Shown here piece by piece: positions 26,567-36,263 of a stretch of 64,000 bases of DNA. Source of the stretch: Lewinellaceae bacterium (lineage in GTDB: Bacteria > Bacteroidota > Bacteroidia > Chitinophagales > Saprospiraceae). The translations under genes and the position numbers were made by a program. The stretch covers positions 1-64,000 of the forward strand of contig JACJYI010000004.1 of NCBI GenBank assembly GCA_020636225.1. The letters are read 5' to 3'. Numbering within the stretch: position 1 is the first letter of the stretch; every line of letters starts with the position of its first letter. Below the pieces are notes generated by a model, which ran no database searches, had not been told where the DNA came from, and saw only the letters and a list, made by a program, of their open reading frames with translations.

Positions 26567-28990
26567 ATGGCGCGACCCGCGCGAAAAAAGAAGGCGACGG
26601 CCCGATCACGTTTCCCTACCCAAACCATCCTCCGGTACACGCTGTATGCCGGTGGGACCGTTTTGGGCCTGATCCTGCTGTTGATCGCCGGCATCTTCTG
26701 GGGGTGGTTCGGTGATCTGCCCACCCGGAACGAACTGGCCAATATCCGGCAGCATCAGGCCTCGGAGGTGCTCTCCGCGGATGGGGTCATCCTGGGCAAG
26801 TACTATCTCGAAAACCGGGTCATCGTCGACAACGACCGCATCAGTCCCTGGGTGAGAAAGGCCCTGGTGGCTACCGAAGATTCCCGCTTTTTCGAACATC
26901 GGGGCATCGACTGGATCAGCCTGGGCCGGGTATTCTTCCGCACCTTCCTGGGCCGGGACCAGTCCCAGGGAGGTGGCAGTACCCTCAGTCAGCAACTGGC
27001 GAAGAACCTCTACCCCCGCCAGGACCACGGCTGGTTGTCCGTCCCGGTGAACAAGATCCGGGAAATGATCGTGGCCCGGCGTCTGGAAAAAGCCTACCCC
27101 AAGGAGGACCTGCTCAACCTCTATCTCAACACCGTCCCGTTCGGGGATAATCTCTTCGGGATCGAGGTGGCTTCCCGGCGATACTTCGGCAAGGCCGCCA
27201 AAGGACTGGAAACCCAGGAGGCCGCCCTGCTGGTGGGCATGCTCAAGGGCAACTCCCTCTACCATCCGGTGCGCAACCCCAAACGGGCCCTGGAACGACG
27301 CAACACCGTATTAAGCAGGATGCAGAGTCGGGGCGACCTGACGACGTCAGAAACGACCCGGCTGAAGGAACTGCCCCTGGGTGTCCACTACACCCGGGAG
27401 AACCACAACGAGGGACTGGCCACCTACTTCCGTGAACATCTTCGCCTCCAAGTGGACAGTATCCTGCAGGACGTGCGCAAAGCGGACGGCACTCGCTACA
27501 ACCTCTATACCGATGGGTTACGCATCAAAACGACCCTGAACAGCCACCTGCAACGCTATGCCGAAGAGGCCATGAACAAGCATATGGTCGTCCTCCAATC
27601 GGCATTCGACCGGGAATGGAAAGGCGGCAAACCCTGGGGCTCCGACGCCGTGCTGGACCAGGCGATGCGATCCAGCGAGCGATGGAAAAGAGGGAAACAG
27701 GACGGCTTGTCCGACAAGGAGCTGGAGGCCATGTTCCGCAGGAAGGTGAACATGCGGATCTTCACCTGGCAGGGACCGGCCCGCCGGGAATGGACGCCGC
27801 GTGACTCACTGCGGTATGCCCTGAGCCTGCTGCATACCGGACTGGTCTCCGGCGATCCGGTCGAAGGGCGGATCATGGCCTGGGTTGGGGGTATCGACCA
27901 GCAGTTCTTCCAGTATGATCATGTGCTGGCCCGTCGCCAGGTCGGTTCCACCTTCAAGCCCCTGGTGTATGCCGCCGCCCTGGAAGCGGGATTCATGCCC
28001 TGTGACTACTTCGACAATCAACTGGTCGCCTACCCTGATCACCAGGACTGGGAACCCCGCAATGCCTCCAACGAGTACGGGGGCGTCTATTCCATGGCCG
28101 GTGCGCTCAGCAAGTCCCTGAATACCATTTCGGCCAGCCTGATCATGGAAACGGGGGTGGATCCGGTGATCGACATGGCCCGCCGATGCGGACTGGACGG
28201 CCGCATCCCGGAAGTGCCGTCGATCGCCCTGGGAACTGGCGAAGCCTCCCCCATGGAACTGCTCAGCCTTTTTGGCACCATTGCCCTGGATGGCATCCGC
28301 CCGCACTGGTACTGGCTCGAACAGATCGAGACGGCCGACGGAGAAGTCCTGTACACCTACACCCAGGAAGAGAACCAGAAACTGTACGAGCGGGCCATGA
28401 ACCCGGAGACGGCCATCATCCTGCGCAGTGCCCTGGAAATGGCGGTGGATAGCGGCACGGCCCGGGCCCTGAGATACACCTACGGGTTGACCGGCCCTCT
28501 GGCCGGCAAGACGGGCACCACCCAAGACCAGGCCGACGGGTGGTTCGCCGGATTCAACCCACGGCTGGTGACCTCCGTATGGGTCGGTGCCGAGTTGCCG
28601 GTCGTCCACTTCAAGTCACTGGCCATCGGTTCCGGTGGCCGTTCAGCCATGCCCATCTTTGCCCGGATGATGCAGGCAGCCATCAAGGATGAATCTTTGC
28701 GAATCCTCGTTAAAACACCATTCGCGCCGATTCCCGAATATGTGGCGGCCAGCCTGGATTGTCCACCTTACCTCGAGGAGGCTCCAGTCTATGCCGACGA
28801 CGATCCGGGTCTGCTGGAATGGCTGGGACTGAAGGACCGGGAGGAAGAGACGGCTGAAGCGGCACAGGTCCAGCGTTCGCCAAGCGAAGCCTCCGAACGC
28901 ATCCGCCAGCGCAATGAAAAGATGAAGAAGAAGCGCGAACGCAAACAAGCCTGGAATGACTTCTGGGACGGCGTGTTTAAACGAGACTGA
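26567..28990 (+). CDS. Class A penicillin-binding protein (bifunctional transglycosylase/transpeptidase), PBP1A-like
   Basis: 807 residues. A basic N-terminus and one membrane segment (about 27-47) are followed by a GT51 glycosyltransferase with EDSRFFEH (104-111) and GGSTLSQQLAKNL, then a transpeptidase with STFK (Ser461-Lys464), SLN (517-519) and KTGT (648-651). It polymerises and cross-links peptidoglycan in the periplasm. The C-terminal tail is charged (SERIRQRNEKMKKKRERK) and ends AWNDFWDGVFKRD. A second, diverged copy of exactly this tail lies 7 kb downstream at 35943-36044, which suggests that DNA was inserted at the 3' end of this gene. Confidence 0.94.
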   Translation: MARPARKKKATARSRFPTQTILRYTLYAGGTVLGLILLLIAGIFWGWFGDLPTRNELANIRQHQASEVLSADGVILGKYYLENRVIVDNDRISPWVRKALVATEDSRFFEHRGIDWISLGRVFFRTFLGRDQSQGGGSTLSQQLAKNLYPRQDHGWLSVPVNKIREMIVARRLEKAYPKEDLLNLYLNTVPFGDNLFGIEVASRRYFGKAAKGLETQEAALLVGMLKGNSLYHPVRNPKRALERRNTVLSRMQSRGDLTTSETTRLKELPLGVHYTRENHNEGLATYFREHLRLQVDSILQDVRKADGTRYNLYTDGLRIKTTLNSHLQRYAEEAMNKHMVVLQSAFDREWKGGKPWGSDAVLDQAMRSSERWKRGKQDGLSDKELEAMFRRKVNMRIFTWQGPARREWTPRDSLRYALSLLHTGLVSGDPVEGRIMAWVGGIDQQFFQYDHVLARRQVGSTFKPLVYAAALEAGFMPCDYFDNQLVAYPDHQDWEPRNASNEYGGVYSMAGALSKSLNTISASLIMETGVDPVIDMARRCGLDGRIPEVPSIALGTGEASPMELLSLFGTIALDGIRPHWYWLEQIETADGEVLYTYTQEENQKLYERAMNPETAIILRSALEMAVDSGTARALRYTYGLTGPLAGKTGTTQDQADGWFAGFNPRLVTSVWVGAELPVVHFKSLAIGSGGRSAMPIFARMMQAAIKDESLRILVKTPFAPIPEYVAASLDCPPYLEEAPVYADDDPGLLEWLGLKDREEETAEAAQVQRSPSEASERIRQRNEKMKKKRERKQAWNDFWDGVFKRD

Positions 28991-29402
28991 GGGATCGATG
29001 GGAAGGAGAGACTGAGAGACATATGCGCTTCTCGACTGATATCTTTTGACCTGGTTATTGTCTCCTCCCGAAAAAGTGGATTCACAATTCCCGTATGTAA
29101 AAACTACAAACGATTCATCTCGTCTATAAACAGGTTGGGTTTAACCAGAAGTTTTTTCTGGATAAAAATCTGCAAATCCGCATCATTTCTGCTGTCCATT
29201 CTAGCTTCCTTGAAATGCGCTTTGTCCGTTATCCGCCACATCCTGCCATCCATGTTTAACATTATACCAGCAAATTCTGCGCTAAGCGAAATGATTGCAT
29301 ATTATCCACCACAAAATGTTAATTTTTGGCAAGATTGTCCTGTCATTAGATAAATTTCTGCATTTTTAATCGGCAAATCGTTTTCTCTCGGATAAAAGTA
29401 CT
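28991..29402. other. Non-coding, AT-rich gap at the left edge of the cargo block
   Basis: No credible gene. A short stem (CCAGAA/TTCTGG, about 29144-29160) lies in it. Base composition turns AT-rich here and stays lower than that of the flanks until about 36 kb. Confidence 0.45.
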
Positions 29403-32400
29403 ATGAACGTTGACAATACCCATTGTATCATGAAATATACACAATTCTTCCTGACACATTCCGGATTTCGTTATCTCCTGGCGAGCCTGGTACTGATGAT
29501 AACGCTGAATGGGTCAAGAGCACAAGAGGCGTCTTGTTCCACATCGGGCGGTGAAAACCCCATCGGTCCGATCATTGAAGGCGTGAATGCTCCGACAGGT
29601 AATACGGACGGCCCTTTCTTTGTTCGGGTGTTCCTTCATCCAGTGGGTAAGAATAATGGTGCAGATACGCCCACGGAGGAGCAACTCAGGCAATCCCTGA
29701 ATTGGATGTCCAGAGACTTTGCCGAGCACAATATCTTCTTTGTGTATGACTGTGTGTCAGACCCCATTCATAGTACTGCATTGTATTCAGCTACTTTCTC
29801 CACTCCCTCTATTCTTTGTGATATTGAAAACTATGCAAATAATGGAAACGGTATAGATGTTTTTATTGGAGGCGATGCGGCAAATTCTTATGGAGAGGCT
29901 GCTGGAATTCCAGGCAAAGCCCTCGTTATCAAAGGGACATATTCTGGTAATTCAGGAGATGCATGTTGGCCTACTCCGCAATATATAAATTCCAGATCCC
30001 ATCAAATCTCGCATGAAATGGGGCATTGCCTTGGACTTTGGCATACGCATCATGGGGTAGAATCCAAACCAAAAGATTGTTTCGGAGAGGTATATGATGA
30101 CATACCCATATGCAAGGAATATGCTGACGTCAACGTGGATCCAAACGGTAAAGGATTGACCTGTGGTGACTATGTGCCCGATACCCCAGGAGATCCCAGA
30201 ATTCAAACATGTCAACCTTCAGTTGTAGGAAGTTGCCATTTCACGACGAACAAAGTGGATGATCTGTCTGTGCAGTATGATCCGGATGAAACCCTGATTA
30301 TGTCCTATGCCCATGACAAATGCCTGCAACGGCATACTCCCGGGCAAGGTCTTCGCATGCGCCAGGTTATTCTGATGTCTCCAACCCTGCAAAACTGTCT
30401 GGTGCAACCGGATTTGGACGAACAGCATATCAACACCACCACCACATGGTCGACCATTGACCCGGTGATCGGCGGGGATTTCTTCATGGATGGCGACCTG
30501 GTCGTGGAGCCTGGTGCCACCTTGACCATTGAAACGGGAGTGACCATCCACTTCAGCGCACGAAGCCGAGTGATCATCAAACCCAATGCCAGGCTCATTC
30601 TTCATGGCACATTGACCGGATTGGGTTGCTCGGGAAATACCTGGAAAGGGGTAGAAGTTTGGGGAAGTGAAGCAGGAAGTTCCCAGTACGGCATCAATGG
30701 TGTCGTGGCCCAGGGCAGTCTGACATGTGCCCCCGGCTCCGTCATCGAAAATGCCGAAACAGGCGTACAACTGTATGGGCCAACGGAGGCGGAAGCTGGT
30801 GGGCGATTGGCCTGTGACGGCAATACCATCAGAAACTGTCAAACCGGTGTGAAATTTGCTGCCTATGACAATTTCTGGCCCTTTGCCATCCCTCCATCAC
30901 AGCAAGGCCAACCTCGCAACTATGCCGCCACATTCCATAAGGTGAACTTCGTGACCGACAGGGATTATCCGCATCGTGACCGGTTTTATGCATTCGTGCA
31001 CATGGAGGAAGTCAATGGCATTACGTTCGAGGCTTGTTCGTTCACCAGCGATCAAGCTTTGACATTCAAACCGGGTGGACCCAATCCTGATCCGGAAGAT
31101 GAGGCTAAATGGGGCTACGGTATCTTTGCCGATAATGCCGGTTTCCAGGTGATCTCCGAATGCACCGTGAGTGTACCCAACAATACGCCCTGCCCTTCGT
31201 ACACGTATTCCACGTTTTCCGGGCTCGGATATGGTATCCATGCACAAGCGGCGATGATGATGGAGGCCTATCCGATCCAGGTGCGGCAAGCCAGGTTCGA
31301 TCGATGTGTCGTCGGTATTCGGGATATGGGCGTGGGCAGTGCGACACTCCTGCATAATGAATTCACCATGGGCGAGTTGCCCACCGGCTCCACCCTTCCC
31401 GTTCAATCCGGCATTGTCTTTGAAGGGTCCGTTTCCGGGTTCACCTGTCAGGAGAACACATTCTTCGATCCCACCGGCCCGGCAGCCCTGACCACCAGAG
31501 GCATCTTTTGTGACCATACCGGAGACATGAGCAAGGAGATCAGACGAAATACCTTCATCGGCCTTGTTCTCGGGAATCAGGCCGAGGGAAGCAATGGGAA
31601 TGATGAGGAAGAGATTCGTGGGTTGAATTATCTCTGCAATGTCAACCAGCAAGTAAGCGGACAGGATTTCCATGTGGCCGAATTGAGTCACATTCGAAGC
31701 AAACAAGGACTGCCAATTCTCCAAAGCCACAATGCCGCAGGCAACCGTTTCTCCTATACCGGTACGGATTTCCGGAACGATGGCGATGGGAGTATCGAGT
31801 ACTACTATGATCCGAGCGCGGTAAACCAAACCCCTCTAACTATAGGTGGACTCGTTACCCCACTTTTTGCATTCCCGAATGATTGTAGTGTGGAATATTG
31901 CATCCCTCCCTGTCTGGAGCCCGGGGACGGAAACCAGTTCAGGAACACCTATTACACCGAAAAGGCCAATTACCTGAGCGCCAGTGCAGAATATGCGGTC
32001 AACCCCTCAGATTCCTTGTTGAATCTCATGGCGTACAGCCGGTATCAGATGGACCATGCGGCCTATGCCCTGGTGGTGGACATGATGTACGATACCAGCA
32101 CCTATCATGTGGATTCTCTGCTGACCTGGGTGGAACACCTGGACTGCCAGACCGGTGACCTGTGGCTGGCCGGCCTGGCCATGCACCGGGGAGATACGTC
32201 CCAGGCCTACGCGCTAGTGGAAGACATGGCCCTGACCTACGATCTGACACCGGAAGAGGAAGATGACATGGCGGATTACCGGGACATTCTGGGTCTGATG
32301 GCCGGGAAAGATATCTATCAGTTGGACACCCTGACCCTGGATAGCTTGCTTACCTATGATGAAGGAGCAGGTTACGCTGGCACATTGGCCCGATCCATTC

Positions 32401-32747
32401 TCACCTTGTATGGGGCACATTACCCACCGGATTATCCGGAGGTTGCAGGGTTGAGAGGTGCATATGACTTTGGAAGGGCTATACGTGAAAATTTGAGTCC
32501 TGAAATACGTGTCTATCCGAATCCTTCACAAGGCGATGTCACTTTCCAATGGGTTGGAGAGAAGCCGAATGAGGGTGTGGTTATTCGCATCTGGAATTTG
32601 AATGGCCAGCTCCAGGAAGAGTTACCGTTTTCAACGGGTAATCCCAACGTATTGTGGAATACGAAAAATGCCCATGCCGGGGTTTACTACTATCAAATTA
32701 TCGGTTCAGGATCGGATCAATTGGTTGGTGTGATCGTTCTTCAGTAG
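29403..32747 (+). CDS. Secreted M43-type (pappalysin-like) metalloprotease with beta-helix and T9SS sorting domain
   Basis: 1114 residues. A signal peptide (YLLASLVLMITLNGSRAQ) is followed by a zinc protease domain with HEMGHCLGLWH (204-214), the extended HExxHxxGxxH motif of metzincins, and Cys-rich surroundings as in M43. Residues about 340-800 resemble a right-handed beta-helix (NTWKGVEVWGS, IENAETGVQL, NTIRNCQTGVKF), and the last 85 are a type A T9SS sorting domain (VYPNPSQGDVTF, then GVYYYQII). It is likely released to the surface by T9SS. An internal ATG at 29430 is a possible start. Its sorting domain is nearly identical to that of the next gene through a 1592-base tandem duplication. 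Confidence 0.88.
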   Translation: MNVDNTHCIMKYTQFFLTHSGFRYLLASLVLMITLNGSRAQEASCSTSGGENPIGPIIEGVNAPTGNTDGPFFVRVFLHPVGKNNGADTPTEEQLRQSLNWMSRDFAEHNIFFVYDCVSDPIHSTALYSATFSTPSILCDIENYANNGNGIDVFIGGDAANSYGEAAGIPGKALVIKGTYSGNSGDACWPTPQYINSRSHQISHEMGHCLGLWHTHHGVESKPKDCFGEVYDDIPICKEYADVNVDPNGKGLTCGDYVPDTPGDPRIQTCQPSVVGSCHFTTNKVDDLSVQYDPDETLIMSYAHDKCLQRHTPGQGLRMRQVILMSPTLQNCLVQPDLDEQHINTTTTWSTIDPVIGGDFFMDGDLVVEPGATLTIETGVTIHFSARSRVIIKPNARLILHGTLTGLGCSGNTWKGVEVWGSEAGSSQYGINGVVAQGSLTCAPGSVIENAETGVQLYGPTEAEAGGRLACDGNTIRNCQTGVKFAAYDNFWPFAIPPSQQGQPRNYAATFHKVNFVTDRDYPHRDRFYAFVHMEEVNGITFEACSFTSDQALTFKPGGPNPDPEDEAKWGYGIFADNAGFQVISECTVSVPNNTPCPSYTYSTFSGLGYGIHAQAAMMMEAYPIQVRQARFDRCVVGIRDMGVGSATLLHNEFTMGELPTGSTLPVQSGIVFEGSVSGFTCQENTFFDPTGPAALTTRGIFCDHTGDMSKEIRRNTFIGLVLGNQAEGSNGNDEEEIRGLNYLCNVNQQVSGQDFHVAELSHIRSKQGLPILQSHNAAGNRFSYTGTDFRNDGDGSIEYYYDPSAVNQTPLTIGGLVTPLFAFPNDCSVEYCIPPCLEPGDGNQFRNTYYTEKANYLSASAEYAVNPSDSLLNLMAYSRYQMDHAAYALVVDMMYDTSTYHVDSLLTWVEHLDCQTGDLWLAGLAMHRGDTSQAYALVEDMALTYDLTPEEEDDMADYRDILGLMAGKDIYQLDTLTLDSLLTYDEGAGYAGTLARSILTLYGAHYPPDYPEVAGLRGAYDFGRAIRENLSPEIRVYPNPSQGDVTFQWVGEKPNEGVVIRIWNLNGQLQEELPFSTGNPNVLWNTKNAHAGVYYYQIIGSGSDQLVGVIVLQ

Positions 32748-35697
32748 GGAAATTGAGTATCCTTTTCTCCTTCAATTTCCAGAACGAGGTCATGAGATAT
32801 CACCTTCCTTTATTTGGGGTATTTTTTCTTCCTGTTCTATTGATAGGTCAAGCCGGATTCATCAATCACTATGATTTTGATGGCCCCAATGCAGGTATAA
32901 CCAATATGTTGCTGGATGGGGACACCCTGTATGTTGTTGGCATTAAGCAATCCAACAACCCACCTTACATTCAGGGGTTTTTTCTGGCTCAAATGGATAC
33001 ATTGGGGAATGTGATCAAGACGCACACATATTATGACTCACTACAACAAAATTATGGTGTGGCTGGATTCCCAAGTGGCTTTCTTAAAAAGAAAGACAAA
33101 TCAGGATTTTTATTTGCAGGAGGCGTTTTCCAAACGACAAACGGAGTTGTATTGAAAACCAATCACCAGGGTGATCTTGAATGGATTAACGAGTATCCTG
33201 ACCCGGATTCACAGCAAGATTACTATTATTGTCCTTTGGAAGTGGATGGTGGATATTTAATCATTGGAAGAAAATACAACAAAAGCACAAGCGATCTCTT
33301 CATCAAAAAAATAGATACCAACGGGGAGGAACTCTGGGAAAAGAAATACGGAGATGATAATGGACGACAGGACTTTTTCAATTCTGTCTATGTCGTCAAT
33401 GACAACGAGATTGTGATTGGGGCCAGCACCTTGCCCAACCAGAATATACCCTGGCAGCAGACCAAAGCGACGGTTCACATCTTTGCCATCGATAGTCTTG
33501 GCGTAGAAAAGTGGAGCTGGGAAAGTGCACAATCGTTGGAAGAGATACGCGTGACGGGGCTGCATCAAACAATTGAAGGAGGCTGGATTTACTTAACCAC
33601 CCGAGTGGAATATGAAATAGACGGATTTTTCAAGCAACAGCCACGGTTGATCCTGCGTGACAGCAATTTCGATCTGGTCAAATCCCTGGATTTGGATGAT
33701 ATGGATGGACAGACGAATCTGCCATACAATATGATCCGGTTATCCGACGGAGGGTATCTGGGAGTGGGTGTCAATCGCGAACTGGTGGAAAATCCGGGTA
33801 TTTCGTCTGTGCATCAATATGCCTGGATGGTCAAAGTGAATGAGGAAGGAGACACGCTCTGGCAGCGGCGGTACCTGACGTTTCCGGATACCATCCCCAA
33901 CTTCACTATACAGCTTCTGCACTCGGCTGTGGAATTGCCCAGTGGTAGCATGATTTGTGCGGGTTATTTTGATGGCAGCAGCAATCACCCCAAAGATTGG
34001 GGTATTCTGATCAAGGTAGATGCCAATGGCTGTGTGGATACGCTGGGTTGCGGGCTGATTTCCGATCTGTTTCAGGTGGACAAACCGGAGTATGAGGTGC
34101 TGGTGTATCCCAATCCGTCTGATGGAGATGTTACCTTCCAATGGCTTGGAGGGATACCGAATGAAGGTGTGGTTATTCGCATCTGGAATTTAAATGGCCA
34201 GCTCCAGGAAGAGTTACCGTTTCCAACGGGTAGCCCAAACGTATTGTGGAATACGAGGAATACCCATGCCGGGGTTTACTACTATCAAATTATCGGTTCA
34301 GGATCGGATCATATGGTTGGTGTGATCATCCTTCAGTAGGAGAATTGAGCAACCTTTTTTCCTTCAATTTCCATCATGAGGTCATGAGATATCACCTTCC
34401 TTTATTCGGGTTATTAATTATTCCTGTCCTGTTGATGGGTCAAACCGGATTCATCAATCACTATGATTTTGACAGTCCAGGAGCAGTCATAACCGATATG
34501 CTGCTGGATGGGGACACCCTGTATGTTGTTGGCATTAAGCAATCCAACAACCCACCTTACATTCAGGGGTTTTTTCTGGCTCAAATGGATACATTGGGGC
34601 ATGTGATCAAGACGCACACATATTATGACTCACTACAACTAAATTATGGTGTGGCTGGATTCCCAAGTGGCTTTATTCAAAAGAAAGACAAATCAGGTTT
34701 TATACTTACAGCCGGTTTATTTGAAACAAACAATGGCATCGTTATAAAAACCAATTATCATGGAGAACTTGAATGGATTGAGGAGTTCTCGGATCCAGAT
34801 TCTCAACAAGACCGTTTTAATGATATTCTTGAAGTGCCTTCAGGTTATTTGGTCTTTGGCTTGAAATACAATAAAGGGACAACTGATCTCTTTGTAAAAA
34901 AAATAAATGCCAACGGGGAGGAGATCTGGGAAAAGAAATATGGGGAAGGTAATGGACGGCAGGATTATTTCAATTCGGTCTATGTCGTTAATGACAACGA
35001 AATTGTGATTGGGGCCAGCACCTTGCCCAACCAGAATATACCCTGGCAGCAAACCAAAGCGACGGTTCACATCTTTGCCATCGATAGTCTTGGCGTAGAA
35101 AAGTGGAGCTGGGAAAGTGCACAATCGTTGGAAGAGATACGCGTGACGGGGCTGCATCAAACAGTTGAAGGAGGCTGGATTTACTTAACCACCCGAGTGG
35201 AATATGAAATAGACGGATTTTTCAAGCAACAGCCACGGTTGATCCTGCGTGACAGCAATTTCGATCTGGTCAAATCCCTGGATTTGGATGATATGGATGG
35301 ACAGACGAATCTGCCATACAATATGATCCGGTTATCCGACGGAGGGTATCTGGGAGTGGGTGTCAATCGCGAACTGGTGGAAAATCCGGGTATTTCGTCT
35401 GTGCATCAATATGCCTGGATGGTCAAAGTGAATGAGGAAGGAGACACGCTCTGGCAGCGGCGGTACCTGACGTTTCCGGATACCATCCCCAACTTCACTA
35501 TACAGCTTCTGCACTCGGCTGTGGAATTGCCCAGTGGTAGCATGATTTGTGCGGGTTATTTTGATGGCAGCAGCAATCACCCCAAAGATTGGGGTATTCT
35601 GATCAAGGTAGATGCCAATGGCTGTGTGGATACGCTGGGTTGCGGGCCGATTTCCGATCTGTTTCAGGTGGACAAACCGGAGTTTGAGGTGCTGGTG
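32514..35697 (+). repeat. 1592-base tandem duplication with domain swap
   Basis: Two adjacent units (32514-34105 and 34106-35697) align at a constant offset of 1592 bases: ATG 32792 with 34384, GAGGGTGTGG 32571 with 34163, TATCC 34106 with 35698. Each unit runs from the sorting domain of one gene, through the intergenic spacer, to just before the sorting domain of the next. Breakpoints lie in the conserved YPNPS-GDVTF coding motif. Confidence 0.85.
32792..34339 (+). CDS. T9SS-exported beta-propeller-like protein, copy 1
   Basis: 515 residues. A signal peptide (LPLFGVFFLPVLLIGQ) is followed by repeating units of the type GGYLIIGRKYNKSTSDLFIKKIDTNGEELWEKKYG (cut here in reading: a beta-propeller-like series seen in many Bacteroidota exoproteins), and a type A sorting domain at the end. 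The function is unknown; it is probably surface-attached. The body is nearly identical to copy 2 except for a diverged central block, while its sorting domain is nearly identical to that of the upstream metalloprotease and unlike that of copy 2. The ATG at 32792 gives a proper signal peptide; the longer open frame overlaps the metalloprotease gene. Confidence 0.82.
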   Translation: MRYHLPLFGVFFLPVLLIGQAGFINHYDFDGPNAGITNMLLDGDTLYVVGIKQSNNPPYIQGFFLAQMDTLGNVIKTHTYYDSLQQNYGVAGFPSGFLKKKDKSGFLFAGGVFQTTNGVVLKTNHQGDLEWINEYPDPDSQQDYYYCPLEVDGGYLIIGRKYNKSTSDLFIKKIDTNGEELWEKKYGDDNGRQDFFNSVYVVNDNEIVIGASTLPNQNIPWQQTKATVHIFAIDSLGVEKWSWESAQSLEEIRVTGLHQTIEGGWIYLTTRVEYEIDGFFKQQPRLILRDSNFDLVKSLDLDDMDGQTNLPYNMIRLSDGGYLGVGVNRELVENPGISSVHQYAWMVKVNEEGDTLWQRRYLTFPDTIPNFTIQLLHSAVELPSGSMICAGYFDGSSNHPKDWGILIKVDANGCVDTLGCGLISDLFQVDKPEYEVLVYPNPSDGDVTFQWLGGIPNEGVVIRIWNLNGQLQEELPFPTGSPNVLWNTRNTHAGVYYYQIIGSGSDHMVGVIILQ

Positions 35698-35937
35698 TAT
35701 CCCAATCCGTCTGATGGCGATGTGACCTTCAGTTGGCCCGGCTCCTTTTCGAGCACTGGAATGTTCATTCGTTTGTTTGATAGTAATGGAAAGACGATAG
35801 GTGAGATTCCATTGCTTCCTGGTGCCAATTCCGTCCAGTGGCACACCAATGGAATACCTCAAGGGCTATATTTCTGTCAAATGATATCTGATGAAGGTTT
35901 GATCTGGGCCGGAAGAGTGATCCTGATGGGCTTATAA
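34384..35937 (+). CDS. T9SS-exported beta-propeller-like protein, copy 2
   Basis: 517 residues with the same layout as copy 1: signal peptide (LPLFGLLIIPVLLMGQ), propeller-like repeats, type A sorting domain. Bases 34976-35697 are almost identical to copy 1, as is the 5' region, but about 34696-34960 differ at many positions in both bases and residues. The sorting domain (FSSTGMFIRLFDSNGKTIGE, GLYFCQM) is of a different subtype from copy 1, so this is probably the original gene and copy 1 the recombinant. Confidence 0.82.
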   Translation: MRYHLPLFGLLIIPVLLMGQTGFINHYDFDSPGAVITDMLLDGDTLYVVGIKQSNNPPYIQGFFLAQMDTLGHVIKTHTYYDSLQLNYGVAGFPSGFIQKKDKSGFILTAGLFETNNGIVIKTNYHGELEWIEEFSDPDSQQDRFNDILEVPSGYLVFGLKYNKGTTDLFVKKINANGEEIWEKKYGEGNGRQDYFNSVYVVNDNEIVIGASTLPNQNIPWQQTKATVHIFAIDSLGVEKWSWESAQSLEEIRVTGLHQTVEGGWIYLTTRVEYEIDGFFKQQPRLILRDSNFDLVKSLDLDDMDGQTNLPYNMIRLSDGGYLGVGVNRELVENPGISSVHQYAWMVKVNEEGDTLWQRRYLTFPDTIPNFTIQLLHSAVELPSGSMICAGYFDGSSNHPKDWGILIKVDANGCVDTLGCGPISDLFQVDKPEFEVLVYPNPSDGDVTFSWPGSFSSTGMFIRLFDSNGKTIGEIPLLPGANSVQWHTNGIPQGLYFCQMISDEGLIWAGRVILMGL

Positions 35938-35942
35938 CCTTA

Positions 35943-36044
35943 TCCTCCAAACGCTTCCATGAACGCAATAAGCGTGTGTTAGAAAAACTCGAACGCAAGA
36001 AAGCCTGGAATGACTTCTGGGATGGAGTGTTCAAAAGAGACTAA
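35943..36044 (+). pseudogene. Orphan 3' end of a class A PBP gene
   Basis: 33 in-frame codons ending in TAA that read SSKRFHERNKRVLEKLERKK, then AWNDFWDGVFKRD. Without any gap this aligns with the last residues of the PBP at 26567-28990 (SERIRQRNEKMKKKRERKQ, then the same 13-residue ending). The bases differ at many silent and some coding positions, so it is a diverged copy and not a recent duplicate. It has no start and begins six bases after the stop of the T9SS protein. It marks the right edge of the 7-kb cargo block and is probably the displaced original tail. Confidence 0.8.
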
Positions 36045-36060
36045 GAGAAGCACCAATGGT

Positions 36061-36200
36061 CAAATTCCAATCTCCAAATCGCAAATTCCAAATAAATCCC
36101 AATGACCAAATATCAATGACCAAAACGGTACGAGGTTTTGGTCATTTGAATTTGGTGCTTCGAATTTGTTTGGGATTTGATGCTTGTGATTTGGTGCTTG
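36061..36200. repeat. Dispersed inverted element with perfect 12-base hairpin
   Basis: AATGACCAAAAC (36115-36126) and GTTTTGGTCATT (36135-36146) form a perfect stem with an eight-base loop; outside it, AAATTCCAA-type words on the left oppose TTTGAATTTGG-type words on the right. Same family as 5885-6066 and 26413-26500. Confidence 0.6.
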
Positions 36201-36263
36201 CCCCCTGGTCCTTATGGTTGTGAAGAGATACGGTGGAACATGGTACTCTCAGCTCTTTCCTTG

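Noticed and set aside
29135..29353. 72-codon frame between the PBP and the metalloprotease genes
   Set aside because: It lies in AT-rich sequence, has no promoter box, and shows no domain or signal peptide.
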